Source: Capronia americana (taxonomy: Eukaryota > Ascomycota > Eurotiomycetes > Chaetothyriales > Herpotrichiellaceae). Taken from it: a stretch of DNA of 64,000 nt. The stretch is taken from positions 930,001-994,000 of the forward strand of contig JADWQD010000012.1 in NCBI GenBank assembly GCA_016110215.1. Reading direction: 5' to 3'. The notes under the pieces are model-generated. The model worked only from the letters and a program-made list of their open reading frames with translations, was not told the DNA's origin and ran no database searches. The translations under genes and the position numbers were made by a program. Every line of letters begins with the position of its first letter. Within the stretch, counting starts at the first letter, position 1. Positions 22,416 through 34,650 of the stretch are shown in pieces.

Positions 22416-23038
22416 TCATAGACGCTTCAGCCACTTTGACACGAGGCCGCTCGAGGTCTTCTTTGAGGCGGGAGTTGAGTTCTTGGAGCCGTCTAAGTTT
22501 AAGATCTGCCATGCTTTGTTTTTTGGATTTGGCATCACCCCCATCCCGCACCGCATATGCAGCTGGCATGTTGGATTCTTGCACGGGTAGAAGTCGGAGC
22601 GGTCGAACGCGAAGGTGTGGTAGTCGAGGACGCAGGTGACTTCGAACTCGTTACGAAGGGCAGGATGCTCAAAGTAACCGTTGCGAATGGCAGTGCGGTT
22701 CTTGAGAGGGAGGCGACGGTCGATTCGGCGAAGGGTTGGGCGTGGGGCTTCTTCGGCTTCGAGCTGCTCTGTGGATGGCTTCCGGTCAAGGGCGTCGAGC
22801 TCTCCGGCCTCGTAGCGATCGAAGCGTTCTTCCCACTCCTTCTGCAAGTGACGGATGCTGCGTGGGATGTCTCGAACACGCCACGCAACAGAGTACTCGC
22901 GAGGGAGGCGGACTTGGGCGGGATGAAGGCCTTTGAGGATGAGTTCTTTGGTTTCTGTGAGAGTGGGTGCGAATAATTGCAGTTGATTAGCAGGGGGGAA
23001 CTAGAAACCTAAAGGAAAGGGGCCTTACCAGCGTCCAT
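22416..23038 (-). CDS. Small conserved-looking fungal protein, unknown function
   Basis: Start ATG at 23036-23038, with a ten-base first exon (M-D-A plus one base), donor GTAAGG and acceptor CTCACAG. The second exon then reads ETKELILKGLHPAQVRLPRE, SVAWRVRDIPRSIRHL, QKEWEERFDRYEAGEL and so on to KWLKRL. The protein is highly charged with helical character in the first half, and has several Cys (YPCKNPTCQLHMRC) in the second. I do not recognise the family. The tiny first exon and good splice sites, plus the divergent arrangement with eIF3a (348 bp apart), support a real gene. The Cys-containing C-terminal part could instead belong partly to an unspliced intron. Confidence 0.6.
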
Positions 23039-23386
23039 CTTGCTTTGGGTTAAGCGTGGAATTGTGACAATCGATTCGGTGGCGCAAACGAACAGCTGAG
23101 TGAAAAGTGCAGAAATATCACGTGAGTGTGCAGAATTGTGTTTGTTTTGGCGCTACAGAGAAGCACAACAGAGTCATGGCAGTCTTGGTCGCTCGGAGGA
23201 ACCATTCTCCGACACCAGACGCAGTGCCAAGATTCACAAAACCGCAAGTGTCCGTGCGAATGTGTCACAAAGTGACTCTCTCCACGCAGGCATCTCAGTC
23301 ATCTCCGGACAAGACTCTGAATTCAATCAATCAAAGAGTCTCAAGGGATATCATTGATTTGATCATCTCTTCCAACCACCGTCAAG
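23039..23386. promoter_or_regulatory. Divergent promoter region between the small conserved gene and eIF3a
   Basis: 348 bp separate two oppositely oriented start codons, so this segment must serve both. No TATA box was obvious, as is common for housekeeping promoters in filamentous fungi. Confidence 0.5.
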
Positions 23387-26300
23387 ATGCCGCCGCCGTT
23401 ACATACCCGGCCTGAGAACGTGCTCAGAGTAAGGCGAAAAACCTCCTTGATCCCTGGTTGATCGCACCGTGACTGACGGGCCTGACAGCGGGCGCAAGAG
23501 CTCATTGCCGTCGAACAAACCCAAGCAGCCCTCAATGTCCTCCACGAACATGTCACCTCGAAGCGCTCCCGGAACAGCGCCATCTCCTCGCTGGAGCCGG
23601 TGATGCTCCTCTTTGTCGAGCTATGCGTCGATCTTAGAAAAGGCAAATCCGCAAAAGATGGACTGTACCAGTACAAGAACATTGCACAAAACACCAATGT
23701 GGGAACAATAGAGGTATGGCTATTAAAATCCTCATACAGGAATACTTCTGACGGTTTCCCAGTTGGTCCTCAAAAAGTTCATCGAGCTTGCAGAACAAAA
23801 GGTACAGGAAGCTCAGGCCAAGGCTGACCAAGTTCAATCTTCGCTTGAATCTACTACGTCCACTCAACTCAATGTGGAAGATCTCGAGGCTACCGAGACC
23901 CCCGAGACGATCCTGCTTGCCACCGTTTCCGGAGAACAATCCAAAGATCGAACTGATCGAGCCATCGTCACACCCTGGCTCAAGTTTCTCTGGGAGACCT
24001 ACCGCACTGTGCTTGAGATCTTGAAGAACAATGCCCGGCTTGAGGTTATGTACCAAAGCACCGCGCATCAAGCCTTTGATTTCTGTCTCAAGTACACCCG
24101 AAAGACCGAGTTCCGCCGTCTGTGCGAGCTTTTGCGCAATCATGTCCAGAACGCAGCCAAGTACTCTTCGCAGATGCACGCCATCAACCTCAATGAACCC
24201 GACACCTTGCAACGCCATCTCGAAACACGCTTTCGGCAACTGAACGTTGCTGATGAACTTGAGTTGTGGCAAGAGGCTTTCCGAAGTGTGGAGGACATCC
24301 ACATGCTTTTGACTCTATCCAAGCGCCCGGCCAAGAACGTCATGATGGCCAACTACTACGAGAAGCTCACAAAGATCTTCCTTGTTAGTGACAACTTTCT
24401 GTTCCACGCTGCTGCATGGAACAAGTACTACAATCTCCTCCGACAATCTGCAAACACTGTGGCGGCTGGGCAGGGAACAAAGCGCGACAATCCTACCGTC
24501 ACTGAAGAGTCCTTGACCAAGGCTGCCTCCTTTGTGTTACTCTCTGCTCTTGCTATTCCTGTCATCAGCACTTCGCGCTCCCGAGGCGCTTTGGTCGACG
24601 TCGATGAGGCTCGGAAGAACAAGAACAACCGCTTGACCAACCTTCTCAGCATGCCATTTGCGCCAACTAGAGCCGGTCTCTTCAAGGATGCGCTAAGCAA
24701 AGGTCTCCTCAGACGTGTCCGACCTGAGATCAGAGATCTCTACAACATTCTTGAGGTCGACTTCCATCCCCTGTCCATCTGCAAAAAGATCTCGCCTATT
24801 CTGGCTCAGATAGGAGATGACCCGGAAATGGAGAAATACATTCTTCCTCTGCAGCAGGTTATTCTCACTCGTCTCTTCCAGCAACTCTCGCAAGTCTACG
24901 AGTCTGTCGAGTTGAGCTTCGTCACTCGCCTCGCTCAATTCCCTGCTCCATTCGAGGTTACTCCTGCCATGATTGAGAAGTTCATCATGAATGGCTGCAA
25001 GAAGGGCGACTTGTCCATTCGATTGGACCATGTCTCCGGCATCTTGTCCTTTGATCAGGACGTCTTCTCCTCTGCCAAAGCTCTCCACCCTGGTAGTGCA
25101 GCAGGATCGGCCGAGAGTGAAGTTGGCTCAGTCCAACGACTGCAGAACACCCCTGCCGAGATTGCTCGATCGCAACTTAGCAGATTGGCCAAGACATTAC
25201 ATGTCACCTGCATGTACGTTGACGATTCTTTCAACAAGGCTCGTCTGGCTGCCCGAGAATCTGCGCTCTCCCGAGCTGCGGAAGGAGCAGAACAAGAGCA
25301 TTCAGAGACCCTTGAGAGGCGCGCTGTCATCGAGAAGAAGAAACAAGCGGCTTCGGAGGCATTCCAGAAGAGACAGCGTGAAGAGGAAACCCGACGCCGA
25401 ATCCGTGCACAACAGCAAGCTGAAGCCGAATCTCAACGTCTGCGCGACGAAACAAAAGCTCGTGAGCTCAAACGTGTCAAAGACGAACAGGCGCGAATTC
25501 GACGCCAGGAAATCGAAAAGCAGCTTGCGGAGCTTCAAAGCGGCGTTAAGATTGATCTTGGCGATGTCAACATTGATGAATTGGACAGCAACCAGATTCG
25601 ATTCCTGAAGTTGTCCCAGCTAGAGAAGGACAAAAAAGAAAAGGACGACAAGATCCGAATCACTGCCAAGCGCCTTGATCACCTGGAGCGTGCCTTCCGC
25701 CGTGAAGAACTCAAATATCAGGAACAGGACTACGAAAAGCAACGTGCTGAAGACATGAGGATCTACGAACTCAACAAGCAAATCACCCTGAAGGAGGCAC
25801 AAGAGAAGCACAAGGAAGGGTTGGCTCTGAAGCATCGTCTCAGCAGACTCATTAAGCACTACGATTCCTTCAAGGGCCAAATCACAGAGCGTCGTTCTGC
25901 CGAGTTTGAAAGACTTCGTAAGAAGGCCGAGCGTGAATTTGAAGAAGAGAAACGGAAGCGTATTAGAGCATACCAGGAAGAAAAGGCCAGACAGCTTGCT
26001 GCACAAGAAGCTGAAGAACGTCGCCTTCGCGAAGAAGAGGAGCAGAGACAACAAGAAGAGGAAGAGAAAGCGCGTGTCGAAGAGGAGAAGAGACGGCAAC
26101 GCGAAGAGCGACTCGCCAGACTCGAAGCTGAACGAAAGGAGCGTGACGACGCCGCAAAGAAGCAAATGCAACGCGAAGAAGAAGCCGCGGCCAGAAGAGC
26201 AGCGCGCAAAACAGAACAAGCCGCGCCAGCACCATTCTCTCGCGCTGCGCCACGAGAACCACCTACCATGGACAACCGTACGGATTCTGAAGAAGGTCCC

Positions 26301-26762
26301 CGCATTGCCCCTCGAGTCCCGCTTGCAGGCAAGACGGGTGGTGGGTGGCGAGAACGTCAAGCTGCAAAGGAAGCTATGGGTCAAGGAGCAGCTGCTACTG
26401 AACCTCCTGCCCAAGAACCTCCGCAGCCAGCTCCAGTTCGCCGATCAGGATACGTCCCTCCTCACCTGCGCGAAGGTGGTGCCCCTCGATCAGCCGGAGA
26501 GGCACCTCCATCTCGTGAACGCGATATTCCTCTTCGCGGCGCCTCTTTATCCCCCGCTAATGGCGGCCCTGCCCCTACTACCGGACGGTATGTTCCTGCG
26601 CACATCAGAGATGGAGGCCGCAGTTTGTCGCGGGAAGGTGCCGGGTCACCAGCTCAAGGTAGCGGTGATGAAGGTGCGCGCCCGGAGAGGAAGCCTGCTT
26701 TTGGCGGCGGCGGGAGTGGCGGACGGTACGTGCCTCCTAGCATGCGCAACCGTCAGCAGTAG
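23387..26762 (+). CDS. TIF32: Eukaryotic translation initiation factor 3 subunit A (eIF3a/TIF32)
   Basis: Three exons: 23387-23428 (MPPPLHTRPENVLR), 23489-23713 (RAQELIAVEQTQAAL...NVGTIE) and 23763-26762; introns start GTAAGG and GTATGG and end CAG. Predicted length is 1088 residues, normal for fungal eIF3a. The order is an N-terminal helical scaffold, a PCI-type region around the middle (RLFQQLSQVYESVELSF...ISIRLDHVSGILSFD-like), a very long charged coiled coil rich in Glu, Arg and Lys (about residues 560-900), and a C-terminal tail with YVPPHLREG, RYVPAHIRDG and RYVPPSMRN repeats. Known: eIF3a is the backbone of eIF3 and bridges it to the 40S subunit and eIF4B. Long serine- and phenylalanine-rich frames on the other strand are shadows of the coiled coil. 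Confidence 0.96.
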
Positions 26763-27282
26763 AAGACGAACGTGGCTTGTGTTTCACGAGTTCTTGGACA
26801 GATTGTACGCTGGCTACCTGGGGGAGAGAGGTCATGGGTCTGTCTGTCGTGCGGGACGTGCTGGGGGTTTGTCCTTCTCTGCCTAAAAGTATGGCCTTGT
26901 ATTTTAGTTTCCGGCGCACCGTGGTGTCTCTTTTCGTGAGGTGGCCTGGGTAGCTATCTATCTAGGTTAGCTAAGTAGCTACTGTAGCTAGGTACCCGGG
27001 TTCACCAGATGTGATAGCACATGGATCAGGCCTGGCTAATAGACCATTGACAATACTCTCTGTCGGCTAATCAAAGCTTGATCGTCGCATCGACGGCGAG
27101 TCTCCAAGGTTGCTGCTATCGCGTTATCCACGCCTCCGTGTGACGGCTTAATCGTAGAGTCCACGCCTCATCCGACTCTCAGCATAGCTCGGACGGTGTC
27201 ATGCACGGCTTGTCTCCAGATCGGTGGACGCCCTCGAAACCAGGCGTTGCCGTCGGCCGCTCCGAGCTGTATCACATTCAAT
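26763..27282. other. Convergent 3' intergenic region
   Basis: 520 bp between the stop codons of eIF3a (plus) and HPM1 (minus). It has a tandem TAGCTA-like stretch (about 26950-26995) and no gene. Confidence 0.5.
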
Positions 27283-28657
27283 TCATTCCTCCACTGTGAC
27301 TTCCAACACGACCCGTCCTACGCCAGTGTCCTTTGTCTCGAAGATGACGATACTTTTTCCGCCCAGCAGTTCCACTTCGCGCGTGAACTCGTCAACACCG
27401 CCTCCGACGCCGAAGTAGACTTTCTTCGCGGCGACCCACGCCTTTGCGGTGCCAGTCCCAGGACTTGTCGTGGGATTTCGTTGTTTATGGGTTCGAAGCA
27501 AGGCGACGATTGTACGGGAGAAGTTCCTGATCGAGGCGGGAGAGTAAATGGTTTCTGAGGCCAAGATGAGGAGGTTGGAGGGTCCGCTGGGCGGTGTCGA
27601 TGATGTTGCGGACGACGAATCAGGATGTGAGGTGACGAGGTCGACAAAGTCGGAGCCCCAGGCCCCGGAAACGAAATTCATCGTGACGTTGTGGGCGAGC
27701 AGACCCTTGTCGGTATCAGCGACGAGGGCCTCGGCTCCTATTTCTTCGAGGTCGACATCTCCCTCGTCTTCGACTGCTTTCTGGGGGGATGATGACGGCG
27801 AGGATGAAGCATTGCCCACGGCGAAGAAGTAGTTGAGAAACACGTTAGGTGCGGTGGCTAGCCGGAGGACGTCCACGTTATAATCGCATAACGTGACTCT
27901 TAGGCTTCCGCGGCCTTGTGACTTGCCACTCGTCTCTCTCTGCCGGAGAAACTCGCCCAGAATTGCTAAGCTGGGAATGGCACTTCCGGCACCGAGTTCA
28001 ATGATCTCCCAGTCCTGCCCGACGTGCAGGTCGATGTGAGGACGACCCATGGAACCAAGGAGCAGAGAAGCGAGGTCGAGGGCGCATTCCCAGGTCTTGA
28101 AGCCGCCTTCGTAGACGCCGGAGGAGAGATCCCCGTTCTCAAGGCCCGCCAGAAGGGCATCAGCAGAATCTGCTTCCACAGCGAAGGGATTTGCTTCGGC
28201 CATGAGTTGTGCTCGCATGTCGAAGAGGGAGCGGCGATAAATTTTGGTGACGGCGTCTTCTCTCGAGTGGCCAGCTCTAGAAGGGTCGAAGTCGGAAGGA
28301 TCCTTGGAGACGCCGTGTGGAGAGATATCGAGGACGTTGTATGAGATCTGAGATGGGAGGGATGCTAGCTGGTTGGAGTCGTTATAAAGCAGTCAGGAAG
28401 AAGACATGGAGCAATACACACGAAGCAAGACGAATAAAGACCGGGATGGAAGACTTATCCTCCAGATCCACAATGAGGCTACTGTAGAAACTTACTAGTT
28501 CTTCGAGGGAGTGTCTCTTGGGTTGGAGGACGGGGACACTGAGGTGCTCTCCGTCAGAGATCGTGTGCGTGGACATTCCTTTTGCAAGAGCATCTTGGTC
28601 TTCGGTCTCGCCATCGTCGTCGATATCGTCACCGCTGAAGCCGAAGGAGAAGGACAT
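27283..28657 (-). CDS. HPM1: Protein-histidine N-methyltransferase, HPM1/METTL18 family
   Basis: Start ATG at 28655-28657 (MSFSFGFSGDDIDDD). The first exon carries PVLQPKRHSLEELV, short middle exons follow, and the long last exon begins near 28340 (SYNVLDISPHGV, ...DAVTKIYRRSLFDMR). It contains the family motif GGFKTWECALDL, the SAM-binding motif I ELGAGSAIPSL, LCDYNVDVLRLAT (motif II) and ASETIYSP. Known: HPM1 is a seven-beta-strand methyltransferase that methylates a histidine of ribosomal protein uL3 (Rpl3) in yeast and humans, tuning ribosome assembly and elongation. Low-complexity Ser and acidic inserts (SSSPSSSPQK, VEDEGDVDLEE) enlarge loops. It is convergent with eIF3a, so two translation-related genes are adjacent. 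Length about 390-400 residues. Confidence 0.9.
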
Positions 28658-29362
28658 TGCGGCCTGAGGAATCTGTTGGTATCAGCCTCAAGAGAGCAGG
28701 AAGGAAAAGTCATGGTGAAGTCTGTGAGTATGTAAGCAATGCACTAACCTCAGAGAGGCTTAGCGTAGGCGCACAATGCCTAACCTGATTTGGTTTCAGT
28801 TGTCTGAGGGCCACTCTTCCAACCAAGCTGCTGCCTGCAGGAGTCTGTACCTCGTAAACTCGTGCGAATTCCATTCATTACGCTTGCTGTTCTCTGGATC
28901 CGATGGTAACTATATAATGTCGTTGCCGAGACAGTTTCCTGTCGTTCAGTCAATCAGGCCGCTTACGATGTTTGACGTTGTGGCAAGCCCCCGTTCTTGT
29001 ATTCCATCATCACTTCTTCGAGATCCCAAATTGCACGTTTACACAGTCGACGTGCCCACTCCTTCTCTGCCTTGTGGTGATATCAACTGACTGCGCCCCT
29101 TTTGAGGCATGATAAATGTCTTGTCCTTGGCTGGGGCTTGTCCTTTTGATCACTAGTCTCGCAAACTACTGAGCACAAGTCTCTTGGCCAAGTCTTCGCC
29201 TCAAGCTTGGGTTGTCCGCTCCGGTGCGGCGTGGCCATGTTCAATGCTGCCTATTGTTGTTGGTCCTTTCTCGTGATGGCTCATAAAACCCTTTGATCTC
29301 CGCAATGTTTCGACCCTCGGATTTCGAATACACAGAAATTCGGTCTTTACCAGTTACTGACA
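28658..29362. promoter_or_regulatory. Divergent promoter region, HPM1 and DUF3433 gene
   Basis: 705 bp between opposite start codons. No repeats or extra gene were seen. Confidence 0.4.
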
Positions 29363-31536
29363 ATGGGCGACCCCAACCAGCCCTTATTCCAACGGATCCC
29401 ACGGAAACCTCTGCCTTCTGGTCATGGCGCTCGTCTTATTGATTCCCGGCTTCCTAGCCCAGAGTCAACGCAAGCTATGATGTCTAACACGCCACCTGCA
29501 CTGCGAGAGCAGATGCACAGTTCTCCCCAACCTACAGTCTCCTACAAGCCGCCGACCTCGCCCGTGGCCGACGCCGACCAAGAGAAAGGGGCGACCCAAA
29601 GTTATCAGGCTGTCAGCCTTGGCAACCGTGGTAACAACCCAGGTAACGTTGAATTGCGACTCAAATCCCTTTCCCAGATACAATATCTAATGGTGTGGGA
29701 TCTCGAAAGGCCCTTTCTGGAAGCCTCTTGGAATGAAGTCTTGGTACTTACTGTTTCTGCTGGCATTGGTCATAACGATTTTGGCCTGCAATGAAGGAGT
29801 CTGTCGACATTCTAGTGTAGAGTACCACCTTTTCGGGGATCTGGCCCCTCAAGATGAAGATCGGCCAACCATTCTTCGAATTGGAGCCACTCAAAAGTTC
29901 TGTTATATCTGTGAGCTGAGATGGCGAGCCCCTCACCTGAACAACCTACTGACCTGCCTTGATCCATAGACCTTCCCACATTTGTGGCAATTGCCATGTC
30001 CAATCTAATTCTGATCGTTGACGTGGACATTAAACGCGCGGAGCCCTTTGTCAGACTAGCACAGGCTGAAGGAGCGCTGGCCGACGAATCTCTCAACCTG
30101 GATTATCTCAATCAATTCCCCCCTACTGCCATGTGGTGTTCGCTTCGGGATCGCCATATTGGAGTCCTGCTCTCTACGCTCACCTACAACCTTTGCGCGG
30201 GAGTTCTTACGATTTTGTCAGCCTTCTACGTCGAACGTATTGAAAATCCCGTTTACATTGGAGCAGATGAAGTGCTGGATGTCGTCCATTCCACTGTTAC
30301 TCTTCGACCTCATCCCACCTTTGTATCACTTGTGTCCGCAGTTTTGGCGTTGATCGGTGCTGGCCTTACGGCTATTGCCTGGCGTTGCTCTAGGACCTGC
30401 ACCGGCGTCCGCAGCAATCCGACAACGTTGCTCGGTCTTATCAAGGTCTCACGGGAACAAAGATTTCGAGATGACTTTGCGCAAATGTCTACCTGGACTA
30501 CAATCAAGCAGCTCAAAGAGATGCTCCATGGCCGCCGATACTGCCTGCACAGCTCACCGGACCCGCATATCGAATCCCACATTTTACCTGCTTCTAACGA
30601 GCCATTGCGCAATGAACACCTTGAGAACATTCGACGTCCAGAGGACTTCGGCGAGTGGAGATTCTGTTGGAAAAAGGGGCAGCCTTTTGGATTGCAACCT
30701 TTCGTGGTGTTCTTGATTGCCCACGTTCTCATAATATGGTACTTTTTGCTCGGCTTCCATGTGGCGGACAATCTCACCTTTAGGACCCGTAAAGCCATTA
30801 GCATCTCGCTGTCGGTTGGAGCTCGTGTGTATCTTGATCTTTTAGACAGAGGTGGGTGTGAACATGATAAAATACATTCGTGTCCGAAGGTTCTCACTAA
30901 TCGCTCGTTGGGTCGATAGGGATTCGGCAGTTAGAGCCCTTCCGACCAAGGTTATACAAAGATCCTGTCGACCGCGATCCCCGATCTTGGAAACTCATGA
31001 AGCTCGACACATTGTCCATGATCCCTCTTGTCAGCACCGTGCGGTTCCTGAAATGCAGGAGTTTTCTTGCAGCGACCGTTTCTGTCCTACCCCTGGTTGG
31101 AGATCTGTTCGCCATCGCATACGCCAGCAACCCACAGTCTTCGATAAACCTTCAGGACGTCACGAACGATCCATTCCTTCTGGACGAATATCTACTCCTC
31201 CACGTGCCCAGAAGTCTGCTTACGTTTGCCGGGCTTTTCGGCATATACCTGCTCTTCACTTTCCTCGCTGGATGGCTGTTCGAAACAGGGCCGTTTCGCT
31301 TTGTTCTTCCGCGCTTTCCTGCTTCACCCGCTTCACGGATATCGTACATCGCGTCCAGCGGGGCACTTATCTCCGTTGTCGAGCAGAGTCGGAACAGTGA
31401 TTGCGTAGGCGAGACATTTCCGGCATGTGGTCTCGCGGGCTCTCAGGGTGACGGTACTCTTCGGTATAAGCTTCGGTACGATCTATGGTCGAGCTTCCCC
31501 GAACCGGGGAGGTACCTCTGGCCACGGCGACCCTGA
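29363..31536 (+). CDS. DUF3433-type polytopic membrane protein
   Basis: Begins at ATG 29363 (MGDPNQPLFQ) with a Pro/Ser-rich cytosolic N terminus. A GTAACG...CTAAT...AAG intron of about 67 bp (near 29642-29708) joins GNNPG to PFWKPLGMKSW and a transmembrane helix (LLFLLALVITIL). The following exon has the DUF3433 signature KRAEPFVRLAQAEG...ADESLNLDYL, two more helices and VFLIAHVLIIWYFLLGFH. A later exon starts LEPFRPRLYKDPVDRDP and has helices (TFAGLFGIYLLFTFLAGWLF). Two LEPF-type units with flanking helices match the duplicated architecture of this fungal family. Known: little; the family includes large multi-pass proteins of unknown role. It is shorter (about 680 residues) than the usual 1000 or more, so either the C terminus continues past 31536 or the gene is truncated. 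Confidence 0.62.
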
Positions 31537-32610
31537 GCTGGATATCTGAAGTGAAGTGGTATGGTCAGCTTCTGTCAGTACACTCACATCTCTGCAGACA
31601 GGATCAATGGAAATGGCATCAAAGATGAAGATGTAGTCGACGGGAGATGGCGGAGATGACGAGAGCCAGTGCCCAAGGCGGCGGAGCCGGAGCGAGAGAT
31701 CTGTCAAGTGTCCAAGCAGTTGAACTATGCACCGACGCGGATGATCGTGCCCATGCGGCCTCTGCATGATGGCCGGGAACGAAGGCGGGCAAGGTTCTAC
31801 GGCCAGCGGCTCAACCCGCGCGGACATGATGGTTGTGTCCATGTTGGAGCATGAACCCTGAGCAGAATCAAGTACCAATTGGGGCTGTTGGGTCTGCTTC
31901 GGGATATTCCCATGCAACCCTTCTGCCTGACCATCCTGGGTACGAAGCTCCAGGTTGGAACAACGCGATCAACGCGCAGCCACCACCTATCGGCCTTTTG
32001 CGTCAGTACCGAGGGAGTCACATCAGACTTTCTCCCTCTCAAAGGGTCACCGTACGCCTGACTTGAAGCACGAGCATCTCCGACATGTGATATCAACCAG
32101 TATGAGGGCTCATGGATGTTAATACCACCGTCAACCCAGCGGTTGCGGAAGAGGGTCTGTGAGGAGTGGATAACCGCCACTGCAGTACTGGACCGGCACG
32201 GGAAAGTTCATTGCTTGCATAAAAGGACACCACAGATCGGGTACAAGTCAACGACATGTACAGCACCAAGGTCGTTGGGAGGAGCAAACGGCGTTCGGAG
32301 ACCGATGAGCACCGGAAGGCGCAATCAAGGCTATCGGGCAGGATCAACTGGAGTTGGTTCTTTGGCGGCGGAGACAATAAGCATGGGCTGGAGGAGCGAG
32401 TTACGACGCAGCTAACCTCGAGGCTGATATTGAGGGGTGACTGATTCCATGGCAAGAACTTCTCTCGCAGCAGAGAGAGTCAGAGTTCGACGGTATCCAA
32501 TAATGACGAGAACTCCCCTGTTCAAGCGGACACCGTATTATAGCAGGACCGGGTCTCGATTGCTTCGGACCTGCACCGCTGGATTAGAGCTGCACACTTC
32601 CTTTCGCATC
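31537..32610. other. About 1.07 kb with unresolved coding signals
   Basis: Frames on both strands (plus 31833-32066 and 32256-32444; minus 31797-32455) have protein-like composition but no recognised motif. The plus frames may be further exons of the DUF3433 gene. Nothing here is supported well enough to call. Confidence 0.3.
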
Positions 32611-33740
32611 TCAGCTCCATTCCGCCTCCCTCTTCTCTAGCCTTACGTCCATCAAAGCGCACGCTAATTTACACATCGACTCTGGGTCCTCACCCACGTC
32701 GCTCCACAGCGCCTGTACGTCGTTGCCCAGGCCGATCTTTTCCGCCGTGTTCAGACTCCGGGGGTCAACCCATGGCGCTAGACACGGCCACAGGTGCTGC
32801 GCCGTCGTGAAAAAGATGTCAATCCCCACGTCTCCGAGGCCCTTGATGGTCTTGAGTTCGGCGCGAACTTTCTTCGGGTCTTGGGATGCTATCTTGGGGA
32901 TGGCATTCAGATCACCATCTGTCCAGCTCGGGTCAGTTCGGTCCCAGTCCAGTCCAGTTCAGTCGATTCAAATACTAATTGGTACGAGTATCGCGGTGCA
33001 GAGCAGAAAGAGCGCCAGCATTTCCATTTCAGAACGTACCATATTTCTTCTCGATCAGTTCGACCAGTTCGCCTAAGAACGTCGCTGTCTTTTCTCTGCG
33101 TGGTTCATCGCGTGGTCAGCAAGGACCTCGACCCTAGCCATCCGGGTCCCAGATACTGTATTCGCAAATGTGCTGGAACTTACCTGTAGTGAGTATATCC
33201 GCCCTCGGTGAGCACCTCGGTCCTCTCCTGCCACGTACTCTTCTTCAAGACGTCTAGCTTATGATACCCGGCCTTGATGACCAGGCTGGTCGTTTTGGCC
33301 GCAATCGAATGTGAGACTCTAGTGGACGACAAGATGGCATGTAACAGCAGAGCTAGTAGCGTGTCAGGCGTTGGTCTGCGTGGGTCCTCCAGATCGGTGT
33401 CGGAGAGGGGAAGATCAGGATGTTGTTGGATGAGGCTGTCGACCTTCTTGTTGATGGATTTCTTCTGCGTCTGTGTCTGCTTCTGCTTCTTCCGAGGTGT
33501 ATTGCTCGCATCTGGCTTGGATGCTGCGTCTTTGGCATCATTCTCGGGCTCGTCCTTCTGTTTCTTGGCTACGGCGTTATCTTCGGGCTCCGCCTGTTCT
33601 TTCTTGTGTTGTTTTCCTTTCGGCTCGGCGGCTTGCGTCTTTGGTGCTTGGGACCGCGATCTCTTCTGTCCGGTTTTCGGTTCCTCTACGACTTCAGATC
33701 CGTGGCCTTCAGATTTGGCCTTTGCGCGAGTGGTCACCAT
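32611..33740 (-). CDS. Helix-hairpin-helix DNA-glycosylase-like protein
   Basis: ATG at 33738-33740 opens a Lys/Gln/Glu-rich, nuclear-protein-like N terminus (TTRAKAKSEG, GQKRSRSQ, TPRKKQKQTQTQKK) of about 95 residues. The globular part then begins (DSLIQQHPDLPL...TPDTLLALLLHAILSSTRVS). Short introns near 33075-33180 and 32925-33040 lead to EKTATFLGELVELIEKKY and to the last exon, with DLNAIPKIA, VRAELKTIKGLGDVGIDIF and APWVDPRS. KGLGDVGIDIF is a helix-hairpin-helix, and the layout matches the HhH-GPD fold of base-excision DNA glycosylases. Fungal proteins of this group lack assigned activity. I saw no Fe-S cluster Cys of endonuclease III and could not identify the catalytic Lys or Asp. Probably nuclear and DNA-binding. 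Confidence 0.68.
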
Positions 33741-34650
33741 GTTGGACTGGTGGAGTTCCTACTTCTGAAATTTCATCTTACGGTGTGCTCGCATCGTGCT
33801 CTTGCTGTGTACTCCGTAAGCTTCGACTGGGTATTGAGATGCGAGGGTGGACGGTTGACGTAGGGGTGGCTATGATGTCACTGATACTGGCCTGGACGAG
33901 TAGGTGACGAGTAGTAAGCCGGGGAAGGGCGTACCTAGCGCTGGTCCTCGTCGAGCTTGGCCTCCTCAGCCGTTGATCGGCTCGAAAGGCTGAGAAGCGC
34001 ATGTTGCTGGGACCCATCTGCGTAGCGCGAAGTTGGTTCAGGCTTTCCCCCAGGTCCGTTGCTCTGCAGAGCAAAGTGAGGCAAGGAAAACGCGTCTTCA
34101 GCAGCGGGAACACGCTCCGTAAAGCCTCGTTATGACGTCTGGGTCAACCCCTGATCTACAACACCGAAACATCGATCCGCAGATGAGCCTGCTGCTCCTG
34201 GCACCGCTGCCAGGGGAGACCATCGGTCATTGGCTGTAGACGGTAGGCAGCGAGGGCGTGTGGGTTCGACGGGGGCCTGAACCCCAGAGCAGGCGGCGAA
34301 TCGGAAGTCAAATCCGGGCACATCCAGTATCAAGCACCCTGGCCTTGCACCAGGCGTAACAGCACGGTAATGTGTGCATCGCTGACTTCACAGCCTTTTC
34401 ATCCTCTCCTTAACTTCACGGCACTTACCGGTACTTCACTCGGGCTGTGGCATCACCAGCATCATCGACGGCCGTGACATCACAGCTCACGTTAAACCAC
34501 AAGCACCTACAAGTATAAATAACTCTTGCTCTCTGTCTCTCTCACACTCACCTCCACATTTCAATCCACTGACTCGAACCAGTACAATCACTCAATCATC
34601 TACCAAAACACTCGACCGTACTTACACACACCACCAACACAAACTTCACA
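33741..34650. promoter_or_regulatory. Divergent promoter region with TATA box before the KGG gene
   Basis: 910 bp between opposite start codons. A TATA box (TATAAATA, about 34514-34521) lies about 135 bp upstream of the KGG gene ATG and is followed by a CT-rich stretch (CTCTGTCTCTCTCAC), as in highly inducible fungal promoters. Confidence 0.6.

Noticed and set aside
25620..26414. 264-codon minus-strand frame rich in Phe, Leu and Ser
   Set aside because: Exactly opposite the Glu/Lys/Arg coiled coil of eIF3a; such codons read as Phe/Leu/Ser on the other strand.
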